The position numbers and the translations under genes were made by a program. Source: Hymenopus coronatus (Eukaryota > Arthropoda > Insecta > Mantodea > Hymenopodidae). Taken from it: DNA of 64,000 nucleotides. Location: positions 436,969,759 through 437,033,758 of the forward strand of contig CM060900.1 of the NCBI GenBank assembly GCA_030762935.1, in the 5' to 3' direction. Each line of letters opens with the position of its first letter. Positions within the stretch are counted from its first letter, which is position 1. Of the stretch, positions 36,357 through 47,039 are shown piece by piece. The notes beneath the pieces were generated by a model that saw only the letters and a list, made by a program, of their open reading frames with translations, did not search any database and was not told the origin of the DNA.

Positions 36357-36834
36357 AACAATTCGTTCCCCAACAAATGACTACCCTGACCATAGGTTTT
36401 CCTTGCTATCCTCTAGCCGCCAAACGAGTCCTGGTATGGTGTATTCTACAGCATTTTTTAGAACATCATAACCCTGCTCCACTCTTATTCCTAAGAATTT
36501 CAAGTTTGGGTTTAGGGTTTGTGCGGCAGATAACCAACCCTCGCTGTTGCCAAGTTGCTGGTCCCTTAACGGAGGCGCGATTCTCGACTTGCAAACAGTG
36601 TCTCCAGTAAATAGATTTTACTACGTTGCCTCTCGTCTCTAGTACAGGATTGTCTTTATTTTGCTCATGATTATTGCCCAGTGGAAGGGAGAGCGGTCCT
36701 GTTTGAGAGCCATCATTTTTTGGAGGAAACTTTACAACGATTCTCCTTTCCCTTATCTGCTCTGTGTTCCCCTTTAAGATTGACTACGGGTCTGCGGTTC
36801 AATCGGTAGTGCAGAGGTTTGCTTGTAGAACTTC
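36357..36834. other. No recognised feature
   Basis: Moderately GC-rich spacer at 36360-36610, then mixed. I see no family match. Confidence 0.4.
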
Positions 36835-37640
36835 TTTTTGGACCTTTCAGAAAAAAATATCTGATGTGTTCCATTGCCATGACTTTCTCTATCTGTTCTG
36901 CAAACAAACTATTCTTACAAAAGACCATTCTTTTATCTACATCATGCTAATCAAGAAAATGTTCTTATTTCTTAGTGGTTCCTTATAAGCAGAAAGGAAA
37001 TAAGGAAGTACACTAGGCTAAAGAGGCAGTCAAATCTTCTAAAGCCTGTCGATATGCAATTGTCATTAAAATCCAATTCTCTTTCCATGGCCACAAAGAG
37101 AGATGAAACGGTAGAAGACTTTCCTTTTCAGAAAATTTCAGGTATTTCAAAATTGAAACAAATAACAGCGAATATCCCGGAAGTGATTAGCTGTACAAAA
37201 ATACTGTATATGATTTAATTGTGTGTTTTAACGAAAGCTGCAGTTTTTGAGTATCTTTTAAGGCTTACTAGTTTTACGAAGGTCATTCATACTGAAGAGG
37301 AATTCAAGGGCTCTTCTTCAAAAATTCCGGATGTACATTTTATGTTATGTAAACCTGTATGATGTATGCCATTTTAATCAAAATAGTTAAGTCACTTTTT
37401 AGAAAACTGAAAATTTCGAAAAATGTTTCATGTAAAGAGTAGTTTAGCGTAGGGGGATTATTATAAAAACATTTGTGTTGCAGCTTTGAAATGTACTAAA
37501 ATTTAAATACCAAGTTTGGTGTTTAGCCAGCTTTACGTTTTTTTAGCTATGCACACACACACTCGCACACACGCACGCTCACACGCACAAAATGCTTTGT
37601 TTTGGATTCAGGAGTCCCCAAAATATGTATTAGCTTGAAC
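36835..37640 (+). repeat. Family A repeat, near complete
   Basis: Starts at TATCTGATGTGTTCCATTGC and runs to AGGAGTCCCCAAAATATG. It includes CTTAGTGGTTCCTTATAAGC, AAGGAAATAAGGAAGTACAC and AATACCAAGTTTGGTGTTTA. A 39-base CA/CG tract is at 37551-37589. The tail is replaced by LINE sequence. Confidence 0.9.
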
Positions 37641-38703
37641 TTTGCAGTAAATTAGATTTCTTGTGCCAATTATTAAATTCAAGAATGCATACGAAACGTA
37701 ATTAAAATGTCAAAACCAGAGTGCTATAAACAGCATCAATAATACAATGTTGTGGCCAAGAATGCATTTCAAACGCAGCATTTAAATGATATACGGCATT
37801 TTTTTCTCTGAGAAGACAAATGATCAAATAAAATAATATAGCATGAAACATTTTCTGTGCTTTGCTATATTTTCATGTATTTACATATAGTTTACGACTA
37901 TTTCTTGTAGAGTGTTTATGAATTCCGTCACAATTTATAAACTGACTAATATTTTATTTTGATATAAAATTGTTGAGACACAATTAATACTGATGGAAAT
38001 GCAGGTGTTGAAGTTAACAAAAAGGTCGTTTAAAAGTAACTGTTACGAGACTCCATAATACTTTCATGTGTATTTATATGATGATGGAGAGTAAAACATT
38101 AAATTATTCCAAATAACAAATAATTACTCAAATATTCCGATACTTGTTCTTGTATTTGCGACACAAAAATGTATATACTAAAGTGTGGTTTCTCCATAAA
38201 AGAATCCCATAATTTAAAGCCCTATGCGTATGAGCCAATTACTGTAAATGAGACACTGTTATATGGATTTTAAAAGTTTTCATTGTGAATATACCGGTCC
38301 TGAAATACATTAACATGAGTCAAATAACCTAGATCAGATTCAACATACATACCAAAGAATCTCAAATGTTTACTAGCCCAATAGCGTTAGATATGACTGG
38401 TTGGGCTATGACTTAATTAAAATTATATCTTGAGTTTTCTTAACATTTAAAGAAAAATGATAAGCTTGGAATACTATTTTTAACTTATAAGCAATGTTTT
38501 TACTAACCAGATTGACTATTTCGCCATTGACATCAATAATATGATTGTCAGATCATCAGCAAACATAATGTAATTTTCCAGGCCTTCATGACTTTTTTAA
38601 GAGGGGAGATAGTTGTAAATAAATTTAGAAAAGTACCGGACTAAAACAGAGTCTTGGGGAACACCATACTTCAGCAGCTTTATCCATCAATCTGTCTGTT
38701 TAT

Positions 38704-38724
38704 ATACCTACCTACCTACCTACC
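38704..38724. repeat. (CTAC)n microsatellite, left of SINE-E
   Basis: About five CTAC units directly at the 3' end of the inverted SINE-E. Together with the array at 39036-39070 it brackets the SINE. Confidence 0.9.
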
Positions 38725-39035
38725 TTATAACTCCATGGCACGACAGCTCACGGGAAACTTACCCCCGGCCGCTGCATCCCCCATCTCGGTCCACTACAGA
38801 CGTCATGGATGGGGTGCAGAATTGGAGGGTGAGACGTGGTCAGCGCCTCGAGCACCCTGGCCGGTTAATGCGGTCCTCATGACCTGGAGCCCCTACTTCT
38901 CCATCAAGTAGCTCCTCGATTGGCCCCCCAGGGACCTTACGAGGCTGAGTGCACCCCGGGCCAGGTCTCCCAGCGGGGGGAAAATCCCCACGCCGGTACT
39001 GCGGATCGAACCCAGGTCTCCCGCTTGGTAAGCAC
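38725..39035 (-). mobile_element. SINE-E, head-truncated copy inside the LINE
   Basis: About 310 bases closely similar to 9301-9650: CTCCATGGCACGACAGCTCA, GGATGGGGTGCAGAATTGG, CTCATGACCTGGAGC and the inverted B box CGGATCGAACCCAGG. It stops at GCTTGGTAAGCA, so the outermost head is missing. It interrupts the LINE RT between the YIPET region and GVPQDS. Confidence 0.9.
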
Positions 39036-39070
39036 CTACCTACCTACCTACCTACCTACCTACCTACCTA
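39036..39070. repeat. (CCTA)n microsatellite, right of SINE-E
   Basis: About nine CCTA units immediately beyond the truncated head of SINE-E, after which LINE coding sequence resumes. Confidence 0.92.
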
Positions 39071-39850
39071 TAATCACAATTGTTTCCGGAATGTAGGTGT
39101 ATAAAATGAAATTTGTTAGATACTTAAAACTATAAAATCTTTTACTGTTTCCACTTAAGCTGTAACAGCTCAATTTATCCACACATATAGAATAAGAAAC
39201 GGTATCGAAGGCTTTTGAGAGAGTTAAAAAGCAATGAATTAAATTATGGGCTTCAACACCACAGAAACCGTGAGATATAAATGACTTTACTGCATTAATA
39301 GTGCAGTGTGAAAACCTATAATAAAAAGGATTATTACAAAGCAAATCATTGTTTTGGAAACTCGCGTATTTGTTTAACTACTCAAAAACTTTAGGCAGCG
39401 TTGTAATTATAATTATCGGTGCATAGTGGCTATAAATCACTAGCTACCTTTATGCAATACAGGAATAACTTTCATATATTTAAACACATTAGGGAGCAAG
39501 CAAACTTCAGTGTAACAATTAAAAACCTGTGAAAGAGATTCACAATAAAAAATGCAGATGGTTTTAGCATTTTAGCTTGAGGTCTAAGGCAATACGGGAA
39601 GAGGTCATTCGTTCATTACCTGCTTCTCTCTGGTACTATAATGAGAATGGTATTTCAAAACCATCTTAGTGACCAGTTCTTACGAGGTTTAAGTGTCGCT
39701 TAAGAATATTGAATTCTCCAATTCCAATAGTACCTACAAGAAAAGTTGTAATAAACTATTTTTACAAAATTTTGTCTCCGTTAATATTAATGAAGTAGTT
39801 AGAAGGATATGCTTTTGTAGGAATTCCTTGTTGGAGAAATTCATGTGAAT

Positions 39851-40766
39851 GTGAGGTTTTCATTGCTGTGCTAGAGATGAAATATTATTTTTATCCATCG
39901 CAAGAGGTGCAGAAGAATCGGTCGCGAGTGATTGTATGTTGTGAAACAGAAACTTTGTGGCGACACTGTATGTGGGGGGAGCCTGATGGGCAATTGTCGC
40001 GACTTGCCACCAAATCAAATTGTGGGGTTGCGAACCGACCAACTTCCTGCCACTTTTATTGAGCAATAAATTTCGATACGGCACTTGCGTTTTCTGTTGG
40101 CGTAGCTTGCATGTGACAAGAATGCATTGCCCCCCATGCCCCGCATTCCTTTCCCTTGTTGTGGGAAACACATTCCATCCAACACAAGTCGCGATCCGCT
40201 AATTAGAATTTCATAAACTGAACGGCTTGATTGCATCAATACAGGCATTTGCTTTGTCATTGATTCGTCAACCTCAGGCCGTATGCAAACGCGTCATAAC
40301 GCAATTATAGCGAAGCTTTTTATCCGAGCCACACTCGTACACATACACACACAGAAATTAATGAAATCTAATTTTTCTCTAACACTTTAAACGTACGCTT
40401 AAATAGTGTAATGTTTTTGTTTAACTCTCAGATGGGTAATATCGTGCTAGGGCTAAACTCTCCGGTAATATAGTTTGTACACACACATTTTTATTATTCA
40501 TTTAGCTCGGTGAAAAAATGAAACAAGAAAACAAAAAAAAAATCACAAATTGAGAGAAACGTTTTAATCAACAGTATAGTTAGATATACACATTAGCTAT
40601 TTACCTGTGACTTCTATTATTTAACAGCTTTATGCCATCTTTTTCTCAACAAAACAGCCACACGTTAAATTTCAAGCAATACTTTCGTCTAATGCTTTAT
40701 CAACGATGATGGCCTTCAAATGCAGTTCCAACTCATATTATTGCGCATGAAATGCAATGGCGTTTT
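39851..40766. other. GC-richer island followed by AT-rich spacer
   Basis: 39900-40210 is clearly less AT-rich, with overlapping open frames on both strands (60-103 codons), none recognisable. It has no tRNA-like head and no match elsewhere in the window. 40210-40766 is AT-rich with a short ACACACA patch near 40340. Confidence 0.4.
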
Positions 40767-41025
40767 ATTTATGGACGCTCTATAACTGCTGTAGTTCTCA
40801 GCGTCCCATTCTATACTGGGCGTGAAAGACCGCTTAATTTTACTCAAAGACCTCTTTATCAGGCTTGGTTCTTTTACGTGCCGTAAATCTACGACACGTG
40901 ACCCACGGCTTTACTTCCTTTCTGAAGGAAATCATGCTAAGGATTTTTACGCCCGAAAGAAGCCATCGTCCTCCGCCGGGTTTTGAAACCGCGACCTTGA
41001 GTATATGAAGTCAGCATGGTAACCA
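40767..41025 (-). mobile_element. SINE-D
   Basis: Minus-strand copy: ATTTATGGACGCTC at the left (inverted 3' end), GGGCGTGAAAGACCGCTTAA, TCTACGACACGTG, ATCATGCTAAGGATTTTTAC, then the inverted B box CCGCCGGGTTTTGAAACC and a head with ATGGTTACCATGCTGAC in sense. It matches 44563-44843 in reverse. Confidence 0.9.
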
Positions 41026-41352
41026 GAAATTGAACTTTCTGATTCATTGCGTTTTACTGCAGAAGTTGATACAATGTATGTAAAATTCCTATTATAAATA
41101 GGCAGGTTTCTTGTGTATTTAATGGAAACAAATTATTGTATGGTAAAAGTTTAGTTTAACTTCAGAACGGATTTATGAATTTTTCCAAGTGTACTGACAC
41201 TTAATTTTGAGCCATAGTTCTGTTTGGAGTATGTGTCTTAAGTGCTTGGTTTTTTAGTAATTAATGTTCAAAGTGTTTACTAATTTCTAGGAAGTAACAC
41301 ATTTTCGTGTCTTACTAAGTATACCCACCGCCGTCAGTGATTCAGGTCTGAC
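41026..41352. other. No recognised feature
   Basis: AT-rich spacer between SINE-D and SINE-C. Confidence 0.45.
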
Positions 41353-41358
41353 CTCGTT

Positions 41359-41360
<2 letters not shown>

Positions 41361-41394
<34 letters not shown>

Positions 41395-41621
41395 TTTAAC
41401 GTCATTTAATCTGGTGGGTCATATCAGACGATAAATGAAATTGGTGAAATGCTCAAATGATTTCGGGGTCCATGGAGCTTAAAGTTACTCGACATTCGTC
41501 TTCTCAGGATAAGGGAAAACCCCGAAAAAAAACCTTATCTGGGTAACTCACCCTAAGCGAGATTCGAACTCACCTATTGAATATGAGGCAGACACGCTAC
41601 CACCACACTACCCAGGCGGGC
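41361..41621 (-). mobile_element. SINE-C with long poly(A) tail
   Basis: The T run 41361-41392 is an antisense tail of 32 A. The body has CATTTAATCTGGTGGGTCAT and GGGTCCATGGAGCTTAAAG; the inverted B box is GAGATTCGAACTCACC and the head GGTAGTGTGGTGGTAGCGTG in sense. Imperfect flanking repeats CTCGTTGGTT (41353-41362) and TTCATTGGTT (41622-41631) fit a target-site duplication. The long tail suggests a recent insertion. Confidence 0.92.
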
Positions 41622-41631
41622 TTCATTGGTT

Positions 41632-43000
41632 AATTGTTCTGCCAAATGGTATGAGACGATGTTGTGGCCAGTTATATTCGATCACATAATAGGTCAATGG
41701 ATATTTTGAGTTGGTTAACAGCTTTGAATTGGAAAAGAGGGAGTAATGCCATGATGTGCACGTGTGAAATTGAATGTGAGCAGAGCTAATTTTGGTGTGT
41801 TGTGTTTTCCTCAGAGTAACTTGTTGAGTTATTTACTATACACGAACATAGACGGTTACTTGCAAAGTGTTTGTTCAGGTGTAAATATGAACCTAATGAA
41901 ATCGGCGAAATATTAAGGTAAGCTAAAGTTGAATGGCTCTTGTGTTTTCTAAGTGGAGGCGAGCAGAGGCCGTAAGGCTGTAGGGAGGTAACGGCAAGTT
42001 CCGCTGGTTTCAAGACTTCGTCAAGCTAATGTAAATCAACTGGATCGGAACTGGTGGTAAAAATGTTTCCGAAAACTATTTCTAAGGACTTTTGAAAAAA
42101 ACAATTCAAATTAGTGGGTTTTTTTTTTTTTTTGTAGAAGAAAAACCTGAAATCCGTCTGTAGTCAAAGTAAACTTTTACCTACTTTATTTCATTACTTA
42201 TTGGTATCAAGTTATTACACCAATACTTAAGCGTGGGTTATTATGCGTACATGGATATTCAAGATAAAATTGATAAAGAAAATAAAAATTAGTAAAAGAG
42301 GTTGCGATAAATTGCTTTTGATAAAATTAATCTGGCTTCCCGCAGTTTAACCAGAAAATTGCCCTTATTTTGCTAGTTTCTTTAGTCAGCCAGCAGGCTG
42401 TAAGACTTTTTTTTTGTTTAGAGGAAAAAAGCAGGCAGGCTATATATAAAATTTTGAAAACTTGGATTCTATTTTCACAAAATTCACATGCAGAAACATA
42501 TCAGCATGTTTTTTTAATATCGGCCTTTAACGTGCTTTAAAGTTCCGTTCATTCTGTAGCGACATATTTATTAAATATATATTTAAATTTTCAGTGTTAT
42601 AATTTAACAGACTTTTGAAAACTGGAACCTAAGTAAGGAAATATAAATTTGATACAGTAAATGTTCATGGTTTTCTTCATTTCCGTTCACTACATTAGCT
42701 TTGTTAGAAAACTCATGCCGTATGAGTCCCATATATCTGTTTCTTCTTTATTTATTCCTATTCTTCCTTCTTGAATATTGTAGGGGTTTTCCATTTCGGC
42801 TTTATCATTTATTCGTCGTCCATTTTTGAATAGAGGTGTTAAGAGGTATTAAGATCTAGTTCCATATCCAGATCTTGCACAACATAATGCATATTTAAGG
42901 CAAAAAACTGCTTCATTCACTCACTCCAATTTTCATCCTTACATGTAGGTATTTTGGAATTATAATCCAAATCAAGCTATTAAAGAATTTGAGAGGACGT
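41632..43000. other. No recognised feature
   Basis: AT-rich, with a T run near 42118-42134. The 75-codon frame at 41786-42013 has no recognisable motif. Confidence 0.45.
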
Positions 43001-43159
43001 AGGCTTTCACGGCCGGAGAAATGTTTACATGAGAGAACACAATGTATACACTAATTCTTTAATATAACTAGGGATTATTCCCGGGCTGTTTTGCCGCGGT
43101 CTACTGGGGTAAGATGTTCCGGATGTTTCGTTCAGAACTGCGGTAGACATCTTCAGTGG
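43001..43159 (-). repeat. Insect-type repeat with CTGAAGA/GAAAC signature
   Basis: On the minus strand CTGAAGA (43150-43156) is followed about 20 bases later by CGAAAC (43125-43129), then ATCCGGAACATCTTACCC and, at 43002-43016, the inverse of GGCTTTCACGGCCGG. I recall this arrangement from dispersed repeats of many insects. CTGANGA and GAAA match the conserved core strings of hammerhead ribozymes, but stem II between them is weak here. Confidence 0.5.
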
Positions 43160-43365
43160 CGCAGTCGAAGTTTCCTCGTAGAAGTTTTCGCTGCGTCTGA
43201 AGCGTTAACCGTCAGAATCGCTGTATGTATGCTGGTTGGAGCACCGGTGGAATGCGATGACGGGAAACCGAAGAACCCAGAGAAAACTCGTTCCTGCGCT
43301 ACTTTGTGCATAAAGAGTCCTACATGCAGTCGCCTAGTATCTTTATTTACTGTTGCAGACATGCA
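43160..43365 (-). mobile_element. SINE-B body without tRNA head
   Basis: GGAGCACCGGTGGAATGCGA, GAAGAACCCAGAGAAAACTC and CTACATGCAGTCGCC match the body of the SINE-B copy at 57899-58070. The head beyond CATGCAGTCGC is absent. The open frame here is antisense SINE sequence. Confidence 0.75.
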
Positions 43366-44562
43366 ATGTAATCATATTGGATAGTTGATTTTTTCACTTT
43401 CATCTTGATATCTTTACTTTCCTTTATTTGATAATACTTATTAAATATGTAGTTCGTGTAGAATTGAAATATAACTTTTTCGGCGCAACTAGTGAGCTGA
43501 CTGAGTGACTGGATTGTTTAATCTACCATCTGTGACTAATTGGCCACAGTTCGCAGAGGCTAGCGTGGTTAAACTTGATAACTGTTTTTGAATAGCTGAC
43601 ATGATTAATCTATAATTCCAATTATTTGTTATCGTCGAAAAATAGTGTGCAATACACATGCATTTGCTTTGCCGAAATTCGAGAGTGAAAATACCCGACT
43701 TCATCACGTATTTTAAGACTAATTCTTTGTTCTGTGTAGATATTCTATAGAAATATAGCACTAATTTCGTTACCTCAACAATTCTTTTCTACAAAACACA
43801 CGTCAGATCTGTATTACTTTTAAGGAAATGAATACAGTAATCACAGATTAAAGCATATGGCTCAGTGAAATTTATGTTAAGAATGTTGGCTAGCAATAGA
43901 ATTGTAAAAAATTAAAATATTGTTTTGTGTAATAAAATCAATGTTAGTTCCAAATTTCAAGAAAATAAAGTTGTTTTCTACTTAACGTATTTAAAGTACC
44001 AATTACTTAAACAAATTCCTATTAATAGACACCTCCAGCTTTAAACTTAGCTTTCTCGAAAGCTTAGCTTTTAACATTTTCCATACTCAAAATACTCCAA
44101 CGCGAAACTTTACTAATCTGTTTCAAAGTGCATATTTGAACTGTTTCCCAGAGGTACCAATGTAAATGAAATTTTTTATCCAAATAATTCTCCAAATTTG
44201 AAAATAATAAAGGTTTGGAGAGTACAAGCAGTAATAATTCTTTAAATAGTTACGGTTAATGTTAAACTCTGATATAATAAGATTTACTTGTGAACTGGTT
44301 TACCCTAAAATTCGAATTTTGATGTAAATATTTTTAAAAATGCATGCAGGTGGAGCATGTTTATTACAAAAATGAATTTAGACAATAAAATTATAGTTTA
44401 AATAACTCTGCAAACTAAAATGTTGAAATATGTAAAAGTTATTGTTTATAGCAACTGTTATAACTTTCAGCAAGATTTTTTTTTTTTTTTTTCAATTTCA
44501 CAGAGGCATAATCTCAGAAATAAAAATCATACTGACAAACATTTAGCTGTTTGCAGATGATT
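43366..44562. other. No recognised feature
   Basis: AT-rich, with a T run near 44468-44483 just upstream of SINE-D. No other match was noticed. Confidence 0.45.
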
Positions 44563-44843
44563 GTTACCCTCCGTGATGTAATGGTTACCATACTAACTTC
44601 ATATACCCAAGGTCGCGGGTTGAAACCCGGCGGAGGAGGATGGATATTTTTCGGTGTAAAAATCTTTAGCATGGATTCCTTTGGAAGGTAAGTAAAGCCG
44701 TTGGTCCCGTGTCGTAGATTTACGGCACGTCAAAGAACCTCAAGCCTGATAGGCAGGCCTCCGAGAAAATTAAGCGGTCTTTCACGCCCAATTTAGAATG
44801 GGACGCGCCGAGAACCATAGTAGTTGAAGAGCGTCCATAAATA
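44563..44843 (+). mobile_element. SINE-D, best-preserved copy
   Basis: Head CCGTGATGTAATGGTTACC (A-box region) and B box GCGGGTTGAAACCCGGCGG. The body has AAATCTTTAGCATGGATTCC, GTAGATTTACGGCACGTC, GAACCTCAAGCCTGATAGG and GCGGTCTTTCACGCCC, with 3' end GAGCGTCCATAAATAAC. It shows partial resemblance to SINE-H at the GTAGATTTAC-GGCACGT core, so the two families may share a body module. Confidence 0.92.
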
Positions 44844-45219
44844 ACACACCATTTTGTTACTGCAGATGATTATGTCTAACATTTTTGTTCAAAGCAGAAA
44901 ATTACTAGCCGTCTTATCAAGAATTGCAGAGATGCAAGTATGAATGGGAGTAAGTTTTTGAAATTAATGCAGTTCTAATGAAAAAAAAATTGATACGATT
45001 AGTCTAGCAGTATAATTTGGCCTACAAGGGATTTACAGTGGAGTTTACGGGTGTGTTTTAATAATTTCTAAGTACTAGATTAAAAATAGGAATACTTCTA
45101 GGTAGTGAAATTACCAATAATTTTTTCAAATTTCCGTGGAATAACTGTAGAATATTTTGATCTGATGGGTTTAACTTTGCAGATTTCTACATAAGAGGTA
45201 AAAAAACTGATGTTTCCAC
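44844..45219. other. No recognised feature
   Basis: AT-rich spacer before a family A copy. Confidence 0.45.
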
Positions 45220-46040
45220 TCACATGAATTTCTGTACATGTTTTAACAAATAATTCTTAAATAAGACTATTCTTCTATCTACTTCACACTACTCGAAATA
45301 TACATTATCAGGAATGGTCCCATTACTTCCTTGTAAATAGAAGGGAAATAAGGGAATACACTAGACAACGGTTAGTCAACTCTTTTAAACGGTGTCGCTA
45401 TGCGACTGAAGTTTAAATTTGCTTTTCTTTGCATGACCTGGAGTAAAACGAAGAAAAACAAATGACGACGTACAGTTTGAGAAAAATATAAATATTTTAA
45501 AATTGAAAGCAATTACAATGAATATCTCGGAAATGCCTAGATGCACAACGAAAATGAATAGCGCAGAAATTGTGCGTTTAGACTTGTGTGGTAGTCTTGT
45601 GTCTATCTCTTACGGTTTACCAGTTATGCAGAAGTACAGAATGAAGAGGCTTTTAGAGCCTATTCTCAGGAAATTCAGGATATACATTTTATTTTCCATG
45701 TAACTATCTTTAATACATGGTATTTTGACTAAAATATCCATTTTTTGAGAAAATCAGGTTTTCGAAAATATTCCACTTGGTGTGTGAAACTTTCTTTAAA
45801 GTCTTCGTGTCGAATATTTGGAAAATGTTGATATTCAACCAATTTTTCGTATTTGAGCTATGATGCACCCGCGTACGCACACACACGCGGACATTTTTTA
45901 TTAAAAATGTTCTTTTGGGGGGGGGGGAGGGTTCAGAAGGTATAAAAGCGTGCATTTCCGGTGAAATCTCAGTATCGATTTTTGGATGGAATACAATAGC
46001 TTCTATTCCTGCTACTACGTACATTTGGTGAAGAAAGCAA
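45220..46040 (+). repeat. Family A repeat, near complete
   Basis: Runs from CACATGAATTTCTGTACATG through GAAGGGAAATAAGGGAATAC, AATGAATATCTCGGAAATG and TTCGTGTCGAATATTTGG to TTTCCGGTGAAATCTCAGTA and GGAATACAATAGCTTCT. The CA/CG tract is near 45870-45892 and a run of ten G at about 45917-45926. Confidence 0.9.
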
Positions 46041-46580
46041 CTTTTGAGAACTGCAAAGTATAATTTTGGAGGAGCCGTATAGCTTAAGTATGAAAGCTTT
46101 GTCTACCAGATAGGACAAAGTGGTGATTTGTATGTTTGCGTTGGAAATTTGGTGATTGGAGTGTGGCTTATAATTTTTTTCTAGACTGTATAAAACCAAT
46201 GGCGGGTTCACTAACCTTCATTAAATCAGACGTAATGAAGCATTAAAATACGTACTGCTCACATCAACTTGGCGGTATTATTTACTGAACAGTAGGTAAT
46301 AATTCAAAAGATAAATAATTGCGGTCAATGAATTTTTCATAAAAACTACAGCCTACAAAATTCCTAATCGTATATAATCGGCGAATACTTAATGTAAAGC
46401 CACACGACAATTCCGAAATAATTTGGAGAACAAAATGAAAATGTAGAAAGGAAATTAACTTTGGAATTGCAGTTGATAATTAAAAAAATCGTGATTAAAA
46501 CGAACCAGAGGTACTCGTTTTACAAATGTAAAGAAGGAAATATAATATGCGGCCTAAATATGCAGAAAAAACTGTTATCC
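46041..46580. other. No recognised feature
   Basis: AT-rich spacer. Nothing was supported. Confidence 0.45.
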
Positions 46581-46840
46581 GCTGCAGTGGCATGGGGGTG
46601 GCATATCTGTCTCCTTTAAAAGCCCCTATATCCAATTTTGACTAAAATGAATTTCTGGATAAGACTTTTTCCGGAGTTTTCCTTATCCTGCGAAGACGGG
46701 TAACTCTGTTCGCTATGAAACCCGGACTCATTTGAGCACCCTTTGAACACATTTGAGCACCCTTTGAACACATTTCATTCATTCCTCGTCCGATATGATC
46801 TACCAAGTTTAAGGACGCTAAACTTCAAAAAAGAAAGAAA
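46581..46840 (+). mobile_element. SINE-C, diverged, with internal 21-bp duplication
   Basis: The head is degraded (GCAGTGGCATGGGGGTGGCA). The body TTTTCCTTATCCTGCGAAGA, GTCCGATATGATCTACCAAG and CGCTAAACTTC matches 56489-56715. A perfect tandem 21-bp duplication (46729-46749, 46750-46770) lies in the TTTGAGCA part. The tail is A-rich. Confidence 0.85.
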
Positions 46841-47039
46841 AATTAATAAATAACCGATAAAGCAAAAGAAAGTCTGGGAAAGATATGTAATTATCTTAAG
46901 AAATTTACCAAAAGCATAATGAATGTTTTTTTTTACTTTCTCTAATAGGTATGTAATACAATGCACATAGTAGCAGGAGTAGGTACTGCATTGCAACTAA
47001 AACTTGGATGTCAAGATTTAGCGGTAATTATATGTATTA

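Larger units (their letters stand above)
37641..39850 (-). pseudogene. Jockey/CR1-like LINE reverse transcriptase, decayed
   Basis: Minus-strand translation gives, from high to low coordinates: ITLPKVFE-LNKYASFQ near 39400, TINAVKSFISHGFCG and LSKAFDTVSYSICVDKLSCY (39060-39344; RT motif A, with the catalytic Asp of AFD kept), YIPETIV, then after an inserted SINE GVPQDSVL near 38660 (motif B, GVPQGS-like) and IMFADDL near 38560 (motif C, FADD). This order identifies a non-LTR reverse transcriptase. Stops and frameshifts occur throughout. The portion 37641-38200 is presumed 3' region without recognisable motifs. A SINE-E and two (CCTA)n arrays interrupt it. Confidence 0.85.

Noticed and set aside
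36224..36610. 128-codon frame with RTHDPLRCETPKRDALAS, similar to frames at 7628-7921 and 56027-56263
   Set aside because: The shared peptide is translated SINE-A head sequence; it recurs because the SINE recurs, not because of a protein family.
37641..38200. Possible separate gene between family A and the LINE RT
   Set aside because: No open frame; most simply the decayed 3' part of the minus-strand LINE.
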